Shown here piece by piece: positions 45,616-56,646 of a stretch of 64,000 nt of DNA. The position numbers and the translations under genes are program-made. Under the pieces are notes generated by a model. That model had not been told where the DNA came from, did no database searches, and saw only the letters and a list, made by a program, of their open reading frames with translations. This stretch comes from Xenoacremonium recifei (lineage: Eukaryota > Ascomycota > Sordariomycetes > Hypocreales > Nectriaceae), in the NCBI GenBank assembly GCA_012184525.1, contig WOFQ01000048.1, positions 62,001 to 126,000 of the forward strand, written 5' to 3'. Within the stretch, counting starts at the first letter, position 1, and every line of letters begins with the position of its first letter.

Positions 45616-48551
45616 TTAACTCCGAGCACGTGATGATTCGTTCAGGCGTTGCCATTGTACCTTTTCCCATTCATCAACTGATGACCCCCAACGAAACCAG
45701 GATCTCCAGCTCTGCTCGCGCTTTTTGTGATGGGCGTCGACGAGGCGCTGGACTAACGGCCGAGATTGGAACGATGGGAACACTTTGGCCAGTATTTCCG
45801 TCACAGACTTCTCGTGGACCCCCCTTCGGTTCCCAGACAATGGGATGGCGACCTTGACATGAGGGCTGGCATTGTGAGATACTAGCAGCTCAGCTGCGCG
45901 GTACCACGATTGTACCACTGATGGGCTTGCTCGTCGCCGATAGTCGTAACAGAATTTGAGGAAGAGTGACCAGATGGTTGGCAAGCTGCCGTTGAATTCC
46001 TGCCAAGAAGGCATCCTCTCATTTGGGCTCGCGCCGTTGTCCAACAAGATCTTCAGAATTCCGGAGTCCACGGCAATTGCCTCGTTGTATCGCTCAAATT
46101 GGCTTGACATGCCATCGACTGCAAATCGCGGCCTTAGAGCATAATCCAACAATGGGCGTCCCCTTTTTTGGTGCACCAAGTTGCAATTCTCCTCGAACTT
46201 CGCTGCAATATAACTCCCCAGTTTGGCTTCAATGACCCGAGCTATGAATGTGCATCGCTCGAGCTCGCTGGCTACTCGCTCGTCGGTCCAGTGGTCGCCA
46301 CAGTCTGGCAGATGCTCAGCAACTACCTGGTCGAATTCGTCTACAAGCTCGATCTCCAGATTGTTGGTGAGTTCAAGTCCCCGAGCGTAATGCAGAAACC
46401 CGTCCACGAAAGAGAAGAGGATTTCTCTTTCCTGGCCTTCCGAGCTGAGGCCGTCCTTGATGGTCTTGAGCATCGTAATGGCGATCCTGCTCAACGTCCG
46501 ATTGCTATCAAACTCAGGAGGCACTCTTTGACGAAGTGTTTGCTGATAGGAGCTTGTCAAGAAATCGCGGACTGTCCGATGGAGGAAGTCCACTTTGTAT
46601 CTCAACGCGGGGATCTTCTCTAGAGTTTTGTTCAAATTGACCTCGAGCAAGTCTCCGCAACGATTTCCCAAAAATGTGCGCAAGTCGTGGTAGACCTCAT
46701 CACTGCAAGACTCATCGAAGTCCGTCGAGACAGTATGCCAGTTATCCTTCTGGAAGAGTGTCACCCACTGGAGGGCTATAGCAGGCAGCGGAGTTACCGC
46801 ATGTATCGCAATGAGGAAGATTTGGTCCGCCTCAATCCGATCAACGGGCTTCAACTTGGCAAGGATGCGCTCATAGTAGCCCTCCAGCTCTCCCGGCAGG
46901 CTGTTGAACCTGTCTAGCATATCCTGGAACGTGGTACGCCTCGTGAGCTCCCGGAGTAGGTTACGCACAACGAGAAACGACCACAACCAGACACCTTCAG
47001 CCTTCTTGGCCACCATGGCCGGCAGTTCGTGGAAACGCGGGTTATCTTCGGCCAACGAAGCGAAGATATCGTCTTTCATAAACTCGTCAATGGCGTAGTT
47101 TACCATATCTTGCATAGTGAGGTCCTGTAGAACCAACTTATACCCATCTCGGCTAAAGGCTTTGATGAACTCCCCCCATGGACGACTGGAGACGCAGAGC
47201 TTGACGGTTGGCAACGAGCCTAGGGCTTTGACCGCCGCCACAATATCGTCTGCGTCGCCCTCATACTCGTCCAGCCCGTCAATGAAGAAGCAATACTTGA
47301 TCATTGTTTCACCCTCAGACACGATCTTATGCAGCATCTCATAGAGGCGTTCAACTCCCCAGTGGGATGGCAAGCGCTCAGGTCGAACGAGTCTCATCAG
47401 TGGCTGAGAAGTGCTTAGGATCTGATAGAGGAGACTTTGCAAGAGGCCCATCTGAGACCTCTGCATTGGCAAGCCGGAATTCCAGAAGAAGAATCGGGCC
47501 GTGACGAGAGTATCGTTGCCTGCCCACTTTTGGAGTGCCCTCGTTGTGGTATCATGTCGGCAGATATGCTTCATCAAGGTCGACTTGCCACTACCGGCCT
47601 GATCTTGTCAGTCTGGGGGTCATAGTCTAGAAGCTCTCGGGGCCTTACCTTGCCTTCCACCCAGTATATTCCATTCTTTGACTCAAGCCACTCTGAGAAG
47701 TTCACCGGCTCTTTTTGGAAGACCCAGTCCAAAGTCCTCTTATTAGCATGCTTGATGTTATATTCCCTCTCCTCGAAGGCCTCGAAGCCGAGGGATCGAA
47801 TGAACCTCTGATCCAATTCCATCTCCTTAGCCTCTTGAAGAAGATGCTCAATCTTGGCGATCAGTTCGGTGACTATATTTGCTTTAGACTCCAGTTGCGA
47901 GTTTAATATCATGGTCGCATGCTCAACAAGATCTGTCTTGAGCCGACCCAACTGATTATCGAACTTGAGCTCTCTCCATTTGTACGAGTCTTGGAGGTGT
48001 CGCATTGCTCTGGCAACTTCTGACTGCTCATCGCTATTAATTGTTAGTGAATTCCTCTTTCGAAGGTTGAAGCGGTTGGGGATCTGTATCTGGGTCGAAG
48101 AGATGTCGTACCTAAGAACCCTGACCATTTCACGGCTAATCTCCTCCTCAATGGCCAGCAGGCGCGTCTTCAGATCATTCAGCGTTTTGCCATAGTACGA
48201 AGCTTTAATGCCAGCGCGGAGGCTCGTCAGCTTTGGGAAGCGCGAGCTCTTGGACGCTTTAATCTTCTCGACCGTCTTGATAAGCTTGTTGATCGACGGC
48301 TCGCAAGCCTCGATCAACCGTAATAGGTTTTCAGATACGGCCGACGAGCGCGCTCCAGCGCACACCTTCTGTACTTGTTCATGGCGCTGCCCGATGGACT
48401 GGACGACGACCTCCAGTTCCAGGGTCTCCTGCTTTGCGCCTTCGACGGAGTCGTAAATCTCGCGACAGTCGGAGACTAAGGCCAGCGCGTATTCGGTGAA
48501 CTGTGCGATGTTGGCGGCAATAGACAGCGCAGCGAATGCGGCTTCTGCCAT
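45616..48551 (-). CDS. NLR-like NACHT protein (fungal STAND NTPase)
   Basis: Signal-transducing P-loop ATPase of the fungal NOD-like type. Such proteins sense non-self or damage and some trigger cell death or incompatibility; the role of this one is unknown. Exons are 47649-48551 and 45616-47598, giving 961 residues. Residues 1-250 are a helical fungal STAND N-terminal domain beginning Ala-Ala-Phe-Ala-Ala-Leu-Ser-Ile-Ala-Ala-Asn-Ile. The Walker A is Gly-Lys-Ala-Gly-Ser-Gly-Lys-Ser-Thr (about 300-308), and its codons are interrupted by the intron. Walker B is Phe-Phe-Ile-Asp-Gly-Leu-Asp-Glu (about 405-412), with Ser-Ser-Arg-Pro-Trp further on. A winged-helix-like segment follows. The C-terminus has only ankyrin-like remnants (Leu-Leu-Asp-Asn-Gly-Ala-Ser-Pro-Asn near 820 and Leu-Leu-Val-Ser-His-Asn-Ala-Ser-Pro near 874), with no WD40 or TPR array. 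It is head-to-head with the gene at 49542. Confidence 0.92.
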
Positions 48552-49541
48552 GATGTTGCTTCACTTGTCACCAGTTGTCGTGAAAGATGCCATCTCGAGG
48601 AGCGACGTTTTCTTCTTTTGCAGGTAGGATCTGTCCAGCTGAAAAAGCTGAGGTTCAGCCTCGTGGGCAGACCTGCATCAGCTTAGGCCTACGGCTGAAA
48701 GCTCTTGGCTTGGTGCATTAAATGGTCTGGCCAGCTGGTAGCCGCTGGTGGCGTTTTATAGCCACATCGATATGGCCCCTGCTAGCCAATGAAGCCTCTC
48801 CTGCAGGGCGCGATACACCATATCCTAGCAAGGCATTCTGCTGGTCTAAATCGATATTTCTAGGCTTCAAGCACGATGACCTATGGCTTCGGAAATGTAC
48901 TAAAAAAAAAAAAAAGTAGACTACCTGTGACGAGCGTCGTCCTCTCACAAAGGTCTTAAATACTCTCTTCATAGTAGTATTCGGGTCGAGGATGTAGGTG
49001 AGGGTTGCGGATTTCGACCAGGGTCAGGCATTAGATCAGGATTAGGGATCCAAGGAAGGGATTAAATTAGACTAGGGATTGATATCGTATGAGAGAGAGC
49101 TCAGAGTCTGTTTGAAGGTGGGCTACTTTTACTTAAGGTACAGGCTTGTCAGAGGAGGTACTCGTGAATCAATTGCCTACCTGATAATAATGGAACGCAT
49201 CGGTCGCGCTGCGGCCATCTCTCTACCATTTGCATCTTGAGGTGCGCTGAAATGGTCCTATGAGAGATGGCCACGTGAATAACCGAGTTTGCCTTGCTAG
49301 AGTGCTGTCCGCCGCACCTGAGCAAGGCGTCTTTTACGGCCCTCAACCTTGGAAAAGTACCTTGCTCCGCGGACCATCATACGTCAAAATCCAGACCAGC
49401 CTAAGCACCTCAGCAAAACTTCAGCCTTCATTTCAATCGTCAGACCCCAGTACATCAAGAAATTCTAGGCTAAAAGCCATTTACCTCGCTTCAGCCGAGC
49501 AATCTCCAGCGCCCTCAACCTACCGAGCATGTATTGTCATC
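48552..49541. promoter_or_regulatory. Divergent promoter region of the NACHT / PigL_N pair
   Basis: 990 bases between two start codons. It contains a 14-base poly(A) tract at 48902-48915 and no recognisable gene. Confidence 0.6.
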
Positions 49542-51684
49542 ATGGCCGAACTTCTCGGGGTCATTTCCAGCGTCATCACACTCGTCGAAGTGGCGGGAAC
49601 GCTGGGGAAGACCACTATCACCCTAAAGCGTCTCTGGGACGAAGTCCAGGATGTACCTGCGAGCATCCAGCGGTACATGGAGCAACTAGAGCTGCTGATT
49701 CCCGCACTCGAGGAAATGGAAGATGAGTTCCAACGTACACGAAGCATAGTGCAAAACGACACCATGGGGAAACGAAGCCTCGAATTCTGCCACAAGGCGG
49801 CAAAGGAGCTTGAGAGAATGGTCCTGGACATGGAGCAACAAGTCGAGTCCGCTCGGAAGGGCAAACGAACGCTAGCCCGCGTCAAAGTCAGGCTCAAGAA
49901 AGGCATTGTTGAAGATCATCAGGAACGGCTACAGTCTGCACTACAGCTGCTGTCTCTATCACAACAGACATACTTGATGTGAGTTTGACATGCTGGATGT
50001 TTTGAGAGCGGTTTCGCTGACAGGAACATCCCAAGCGCCCTGTCTAGAATTCAGCCATCCATCATTGTATCGGAACTCCGCAGATTACAGGACGAGGAGA
50101 AAGCTGAGGAAAATCCCCCGCTTCCTGTAGCCAAACTGGCTAAAGCACAGATTCCTGACGACACAAGACCACCTTTATCACGTATTACTCAACAATCATG
50201 GCCTCAAAACGAACTTCTTCCGTGGAGACATTCGGGGCTTTTTGGGAGGTTCTCATATCGAGCGGTTGACAAAGACGTAAATATTCATCCTCTCCTCGGC
50301 TCGCATCAGGTCCGAGGTAAGACACTCCCTGACACAAACCAAGTTGCTCTTGTCAACCTCACTAGCTAACCTCTATCCGAAGTCCACCAAGCACGCTTAC
50401 AATTCCCTTCATGGCTGATGCAGAAAGCTTGGGACTTCCACGTCTCCCGAGCCCTCGATGGCTGGAAGTTTCAGCTCAAGCCTTATTATGTGCATCGTGA
50501 TTTAGTGCATCTATTCTGGAGGCCTGGGATGCCCTGGCTAGAGCCTAGCCTTCTGATCGAGGCCTTGCGGACGGGCAAAGCTTCACTCTATGACCGCGAT
50601 ATGAATGGGCTCGGTTTACTAGATGTAAGTTACTTGACATGACATCCATACACTCGGTCCAGTTGCTAATCCAATCTAGATAGCCATACTATTAAGTTAT
50701 GACTACAAGCCACTAATAGATATGGGACTTAAGATCAGCAATCTCAATCAATTGACTCTCTTGGGGTTTCCATATCCGTTCGATAACGAGGCCGAAGGCA
50801 TGGCAAGAATTGGAGGTCTTGTTGAGGACTGGGACGAGGAGGACGAGTTTTACCACCTTTTCGATTTCTCAAACAAAGAACCGCACAGATGGGTAGGCTG
50901 TTTATTGGCTCTACATGGACTTTTCGATCGGGTCGCTAAAATAAACACGCTCGACGACATGCGGTGGCACATCAACGAGCATTTAAATTCTGACTTTGCT
51001 TGGGATTTAATCAATCCTCAAGTTTTCCTGAAGCTTGCCAATCGAAACGAGCTTCCTACAGCGCATGCCTTGAGGGGGTTGCCTGCGTCTAGATCCAACA
51101 CTCTTTGGCACTTCATAGCCGTATACGTTTCCTGGGTATCGGAAACTTATCAATGGCGACCTCTAGCACGATGGCTTCTATCCGGGATTTCGCCAAGAGA
51201 ACTTGTGCAGTTGACGAGCAAGAATCTGAGCTTTCTCTCACCACCTTTCAGTCTCTTCATGAAATACCATCTTTTCTGGTGGTACCATCGTCCTCCCCGA
51301 TGTCTTCGGCTCGAAAACAAGTTGTTACTCTGGCTCGAGGACTTATTTGAGGCAGGCGTGGACTTGGAGCAGTATGTTCACTGGGAGATCGCAACCGCGG
51401 GGGCTGAAGAACACCCCACTCCAGCAACTAAGCCTCGACCAGGACTTCGGTTTAGGCCTCAAGGGCCTAAAGGGCCGGCTCTGATAGTGCTCAGGTGTGG
51501 ACTCAACCCCAGAGACTGGGAATTCGAGTTTGACGTCGAGGTCGAGCGCTATGTAGGGGAGTTTTGGAGGCTCGTCACACTTCCAGAGCAGACCTTTTCA
51601 GATCGGATTCCGGGATCATGGATTGAGGTTGACGAGGGTGATTCCGAATATCTGGATGATAGCAGATCTGATGATTCTCTCTGA
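49542..51684 (+). CDS. Fungal PigL_N-type (HeLo-like) helical-domain protein with ankyrin-like C-terminus
   Basis: Function unknown. Exons are 49542-49978, 50024-50316, 50383-50624 and 50680-51684; all phases agree and give 658 residues. Residues 1-145 form an all-helical domain starting Met-Ala-Glu-Leu-Leu-Gly-Val-Ile-Ser-Ser-Val-Ile-Thr. It contains Leu-Trp-Asp-Glu-Val-Gln-Asp-Val-Pro-Ala-Ser-Ile, the pattern of the PF17111 'PigL_N' fungal N-terminal domain, which is found on STAND-type and ankyrin proteins. The middle holds Trp-Asp-Phe-His-Val-Ser-Arg-Ala. The C-terminal half has ankyrin-like pieces (Leu-Ser-Tyr-Asp-Tyr-Lys-Pro-Leu-Ile-Asp-Met-Gly and Leu-Phe-Glu-Ala-Gly-Val-Asp-Leu-Glu) and ends in an acidic tail. 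There is no NTPase motif. The layout beside a NACHT gene suggests a partner or effector (inference). Confidence 0.85.
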
Positions 51685-52176
51685 GAGCTTGCTTCCCTGG
51701 CAGACATGATGAAGCCGAAGTCTCCAATGTGGCTTTTGCGCACTGCATCACCGGGTGAACTTGACCAGCCATCATCAATTCAAGCAAGATTGACTATCGA
51801 TCATCGCACTACTATATCTTTAAGTTCCGAGGAGCAAGGCAGAGCTATACTCCAGGATTGGCATGAAGTTTCTGAACGAAGTTTAAAACTTGGTCTTACA
51901 ATCAAGACGTAAGAGACGTCTACAACAAGTGGAACGGAAATTGGTTAATAGCGAATAGAGGCCTTGTAAGAGAGAGGGCACTAGAGTTGAAATACCGGAA
52001 GAGCAATTCTTATTGTGCTTCTGAAGGGCAAATTGCAAGAGACATGCAGTGACGATTTACTAGAGAGTTACGACTTTAACCCGGCCCGGCTCTTTATCAG
52101 ATGAGAATGATCTCAATCTCTCCTAGCTGCGTGTTGCCTGCGAGCAGGCCACGCATTTGGTACATAATCATACACA
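51685..52176. other. Convergent intergenic region, PigL_N protein / ro-10
   Basis: 492 bases with two 3' ends; nothing recognisable. Confidence 0.6.
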
Positions 52177-52845
52177 TCATAGATCATCTTCCTCTTCTTG
52201 TTCTCTTTCTGCTCGTCGGACGAGCCGCTCAGCTCTCTCAGCGCGACCCTCCAGGTCGGCCATCGTCCTCGAGTTGTTCAGAACCCCATTTTCATACCAC
52301 GAGCGGATGACGCGCTCGCTGCGCTTTCGCAGCTCCGAGATCTCTGCAGCTTGGGAGATCTGTGTGGCTTCAATCGCTTTCATTCTCTCACTCAATGCTA
52401 TCAGAGAGGCGCTTTCGGAAGGATCTGGAATTGGGCTGTCCTTAATAGCTGTGAGGGCTGATAGCGTCGCAGGATATGAGGAAGCAGATGCGAGGACGAT
52501 GGATTGAACGGCGTCGGCAGATAGTTGTGATGGAGGTACAGTGCTGCCCGGGGCATGGAACAGATCGGGCTGCGATTTGTCTGGCGCATGGTCAATTATA
52601 GCTAGTTATGGCGATACGTAGAGCAACATACAGATCTTAAGGAGTTCCCCGTAGACACGGAACTGGGGCGTCGTGAGGAGAGCAGAGAAACGCCTCTCCA
52701 GCAAGTTCATTCTCTCGATCGCGGTCGCTTGCTGCGTCGGGGATGGAGTCGCAGCCTGGCCGTAGAGTAGATGTTCGATGCGCCGGAGACGCGACTCCAG
52801 GAGGTCGAGGGTGGACAGCGTCGTCTGGTCCATGGGGTTGTCCAT
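52177..52845 (-). CDS. ro-10: Nuclear distribution protein RO-10 (dynactin p24-type subunit)
   Basis: Shoulder subunit of dynactin, needed for dynein-driven nuclear movement in hyphae. Exons are 52632-52845 and 52177-52580, giving 205 residues. The N-terminus Leu-Ser-Thr-Leu-Asp-Leu-Leu-Glu-Ser-Arg-Leu-Arg-Arg-Ile-Glu is the p24/dynactin-3 pattern. A helix with Leu-Leu-Glu-Arg-Arg-Phe-Ser-Ala-Leu follows, then Lys-Ser-Gln-Pro-Asp-Leu-Phe. The last 80 residues are coiled coil, with Ser-Trp-Tyr-Glu-Asn-Gly-Val-Leu, ending in an acidic tail. Two in-frame ATGs lie four codons apart at the start; the first is used. Confidence 0.88.
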
Positions 52846-53571
52846 GGCTGGAGCGAAGGACGTTATCGTGGCCTAGGGGGAGTCGCCGATGAGGATGGCA
52901 TGTCGAAGTATGCTTCACGCGTCGTCGGAGACGTTCTTTGAGAGGCAGACGGCAGATACCAGGCTAGCGGGCTGGATGCCGGAGGACAAAGAAAGCAGAA
53001 ACGCCAACGTTGAATTAAACGAAGAGCTTCCCCGTCCCTAACGGTGCGGTACGTACCCTCGTTTCGGGGAGACCGTTTCAACGGAACGCCTGATTGGTGG
53101 CGCGTTTAATCTGGCGCGTGTCAGCCACAGACCACTGACAGCCACAGGGTTCGCTCGGCCCCGCTCAGCCCCTGCAAAGCCGCGGAGCGCCGAACAGGGC
53201 TAGGATCGTGGCCTCTAAAAACGTCAGCGCCCGCGCCAGGAATCGCATTCGGAGGCAACTTTCTCCTGACATCAACCCCAAGTTGGACCGTCCCCTCACC
53301 CGATCCCCGACGCCCACGACTCCCGAGACCTCGAGCTGCGAGCCGTCCCCTGTGCTGCTGCGACTCGCGGGCAACTCTCCTGGGCCTTTGTGCCGCGAGA
53401 CTGTTCTGCAGCACGACATCAAGCGCCGATTGACGCCATACTCAAGGCTACCGGCGGCTGTATGCGAAACGCACTCCGGATTCTGCTGCCTTCCCCTTGG
53501 GCTCAGCCTGCGGCACGACAGTCCTCACACCGGCCGTCGACTCCTCAGACACGCGCCATCCATCCTGTGAT
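52846..53571. promoter_or_regulatory. Divergent promoter region, ro-10 / amino acid transporter
   Basis: 726 GC-rich bases; no gene is supported. Confidence 0.6.
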
Positions 53572-55367
53572 ATGACGAACTACTCGAGCTTCTCTGATGG
53601 AAGAGCTTCTCCGTCGAGCACCAGCGAGATGTCACGGTACGAATACGGGTTTCCAATGCGACGATGCTCGCACCTCGTCGAATAACCAAGCAGAAGGCTG
53701 ACAGTATCTTGCCTCCCAGACCACGGCGAAGAGGGCACAAAGATGGCGGTTTCGGCGGCCAGGCCACCACGATCAGCAGCATCGTGAACTTATTGAATAC
53801 TAGTACGTCATATCCCCGTGACGCTAATTGCGCAGGTCGCTCACCAGATGCTCTAGTTGTTGGCGCCGGCACTCTGGCGATGCCATCGGTCATGTCCCAT
53901 ATGGGAATCATGCTTGGTGTTCTGCTCATCATTTGGTCTGGAATTACCGCGTCCTTCGGCCTTTACCTCCAGTCCCGATGCTCCCGCTATCTCGAACGAG
54001 GCACCGCATCCTTCTTCGCCTTGTCGCAAATCACGTACCCGAATGCGGCGGTCATCTTCGATGCGGCTATCGCGATAAAATGCTTCGGCGTAGGAGTGTC
54101 GTACATGATCATCATCGGAGACCTGATGCCCGGCGTCGCCCTAGGCTTCAATAAGAACGCGGCCGTCCTGCCGTATTTGGTGGACCGCAACTTCTGGATC
54201 ACCGCCTTCATGCTGCTCATCATCCCGATCAGCTTCCTTCGAAGACTCGACTCGCTCAAGTACACCAGTATCGTGGCGCTCGTCTCCATCGGCTATCTCA
54301 TCGTTCTTGTCGTCTATCATTTTTCTACGGACTCTCATGCCGACCCGGGCGATATTCGGGTTATTCAGTGGGGAGGCATAGTTCCTGCTTTGAGTTCGCT
54401 GCCTGTTGTGGTTTTCGCATATACCTGCCACCAGAATGTTCGTTCCATACAAGTGCCTTTGACACGCAGTGTAACTAACGTGGGCTAGATGTTCTCGATT
54501 CTAAACGAGTTAAAGGATAACTCCCCTTCCAGTGTGATTGGGGTTGTCGGCTCCAGTATTGGTTCTGCTGCATCTATCTACATTTTGGTAGCCATCACTG
54601 GTTATCTCACCTTTGGAAACTCCGTCGTGGGCAACATTGTCTCCATGTGTAAGTCACACTATCAAAACACTGAGAACTTGCACTAATGATCCGAAGATCC
54701 CACTGGAGCTGCGTCAACTATCGGAAAGGCTGCTATCGTGATTCTCGTAACATTCTCAATCCCGTTGCAGGTTCATCCTTGTCGAGCGTCTCTCGACGCT
54801 ATCCTGAAATGGCGTCCGAACCGGTCACAGCCTACCAATGGACGTTCGGCTTCCCCCTTGCTGAACCCCCCTGGAGCGCCCCGAGGCGACCACGGCGGAG
54901 GCGCTCCCATGTCTGACCTCCGCTTTGCTCTGCTGAGCACCTTCATTCTTGTGCTGGCATACATCACAGCACTTTCAGTTACGGGCTTGGATCGTGTGTT
55001 GGCTTTTGTCGGGAGCACAGGGTCGACATCCATCAGCTTCATTCTTCCTGGTTTATTTTACTACAAGATCAGCGACCCCGAAAGCATTTACCATCAGCGA
55101 CTCGTCAAGGAGGACGATGACATAGATGAGTCGGCCTCCGATGTCGAGGAATCTGCCGCCATGGCGCAGAGCACCGCCAGCCTCCGCAGCAACGCGAGCA
55201 CCACCAGCAACCGGGGCTTCTGGCGAGGGCGCCGAAAGTGGCGATGGGACCTGGAACACATCGAGTCCGGCCTGTTGCGGAAGCTATCCCTCTCCCTCGC
55301 CATCTACGGCATGGTAGTCATGACTGTATGTCTGGCGCTGAACATTTTCTTTACTGTCACTCATTAG
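53572..55367 (+). CDS. Vacuolar-type amino acid transporter (AAAP family, AVT5/AVT6-like)
   Basis: Amino acid/auxin permease family carrier, probably exporting amino acids from the vacuole. Exons are 53572-53636, 53705-53802, 53857-54437, 54489-54648 and 54697-55367, giving 524 residues. The hydrophilic start (Ser-rich) leads to Gly-Gly-Gln-Ala-Thr-Thr-Ile-Ser-Ser-Ile-Val-Asn-Leu-Leu-Asn-Thr, then Ile-Val-Gly-Ala-Gly-Thr-Leu-Ala-Met-Pro, the AVT signature. About 11 membrane segments follow, with Phe-Ala-Tyr-Thr-Cys-His-Gln-Asn and Gly-Tyr-Leu-Thr-Phe-Gly-Asn. A cytoplasmic loop at about residues 340-380 is Pro/Arg-rich. A second loop near 455-495 is acidic then Ser-rich. The first intron acceptor (GCTGACAG at 53704) is the only one that keeps phase with the ATG at 53572. 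An alternative start without that exon is the ATG at 53664. Confidence 0.9.
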
Positions 55368-55913
55368 ATAATCGATACGGCTGTCACGGCCACGGACTTC
55401 ATATTACTGGGGATGAGAAATGACGTTGGCTAGCATGTTGAACGGGGGCATAAATGGCGTTTAAAGAGCAAGGTTTGGCGGCTGTTTGGATGCTTGAAGG
55501 CGTTGGCTTTTAGAGACAGGTCTCTGGATACATATTAGCATACATGAGAACATAACATGTAATACCAAAACATTATTTATGAGTCGAAGTTCCATAGCCA
55601 CGACCGGATCACATTCGTGCATATGATCATCAACAATGACCAGATGGACGGAGTATTCAAATTATTCATTTTCGTGTTGAAGCATATTCCTGCCTCATAT
55701 TTGTACATGCGTGGTCAAATAACCACGAGCCTTCACAGAGGATCAAGTGATAATCTTGTCCTGACGGCGAATTTTCTCGACCATCATCCTCCTCTTCCCT
55801 CTGGACAACATATCCTAACATGCAGTACAGCCAAGCCAACGCCTCGAATGCTTTTTGTACATATCATACAGTCTCGCCTCCCAAATCTGGATCTCTCACT
55901 TTGCTGCTGTGGC
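55368..55913. other. Convergent intergenic region, amino acid transporter / MRPS16
   Basis: 546 AT-richer bases with two 3' ends; nothing recognisable. Confidence 0.6.
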
Positions 55914-56315
55914 TCATTTGATCCGCACGTCCTTCGCATCGACTCTCGTCTTCGTGGCATCCGGCTTCGGTCCAAAATTCTTCTTTGGCAGAATGCCCAC
56001 CATCGACAATAACCGCCAAGCCGTATCCGTAGGCTGGGCTCCAACACCGATCCAGTACTTCGCGCGGTGTGAATCGAGCGCAATGTCCTTGTGCAGCTTA
56101 CCCGAGTCGTCGTAGGGGTCGGCCTTCGGCACCGGGTCGTACGTTCCGATGACCTCGAGAGGGCGAGATCCTCGCGCCGTCCTGCATCAGTCGTTAGTGA
56201 AAGGTCCGGCCATCCGTCCCAATTGCAGCGAGACGTACCGCGCGTGCGCCACGACAATGTTGTAGAAAGGCTGGTTTCGGCGCCCGAAGCGGGCGAGGCG
56301 GATCTTGACGACCAT
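55914..56315 (-). CDS. MRPS16: Mitochondrial small ribosomal subunit protein bS16m
   Basis: Ribosomal protein of the mitochondrial small subunit. Exons are 56239-56315 and 55914-56181, giving 114 residues. The N-terminus Val-Val-Lys-Ile-Arg-Leu-Ala-Arg-Phe-Gly-Arg-Arg-Asn-Gln-Pro-Phe-Tyr is the S16 signature. After the intron Gly-Ser-Arg-Pro-Leu-Glu-Val-Ile-Gly-Thr-Tyr-Asp-Pro and Ala-Lys-Tyr-Trp-Ile-Gly-Val-Gly-Ala-Gln-Pro-Thr-Asp confirm it. As in other S16 proteins there is no long separate presequence. The gene shares a 331-base promoter region with the NAD(P)HX epimerase gene. Confidence 0.96.
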
Positions 56316-56646
56316 GGCGGGAATTGGGCTGGTGATGTTCCCCTTTGCGACTGAAAATACCACGACAGGCCCGTGATCTTTCGTTGGAGTCGTGAAGGTG
56401 GATTATTTTCGGCCGGAAGGTGGGTTTTGCCGCGCCAGCCAATAAGCGGGTTGGGGGCCGGTCCTGTGTTGGACGCCCTATTTTCAGTGGAAGGTGCGGC
56501 CCGGTGATGTCAGGCCTAATTCTACAACGACATCACCAGGGAATTCAACTCAAGTTTCAGTGTGTTTTTGTCTCCCGATTTTACCAAAATCACGTCTAGT
56601 CCTCGTCCAAATATTCGCAACTCGATTTTTCTCATCAAATTTCATC
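56316..56646. promoter_or_regulatory. Bidirectional promoter, MRPS16 / NAD(P)HX epimerase
   Basis: Only 331 bases separate the two start codons, so core promoter elements must be shared or closely packed. A T-rich stretch lies near 56,555-56,640. Confidence 0.7.

Noticed and set aside
53664..54488. Unspliced 274-residue frame as the amino acid transporter gene
   Set aside because: It reads through two introns that interrupt the conserved Asn-Thr-Ile-Val-Gly-Ala-Gly motif; the spliced model restores it.
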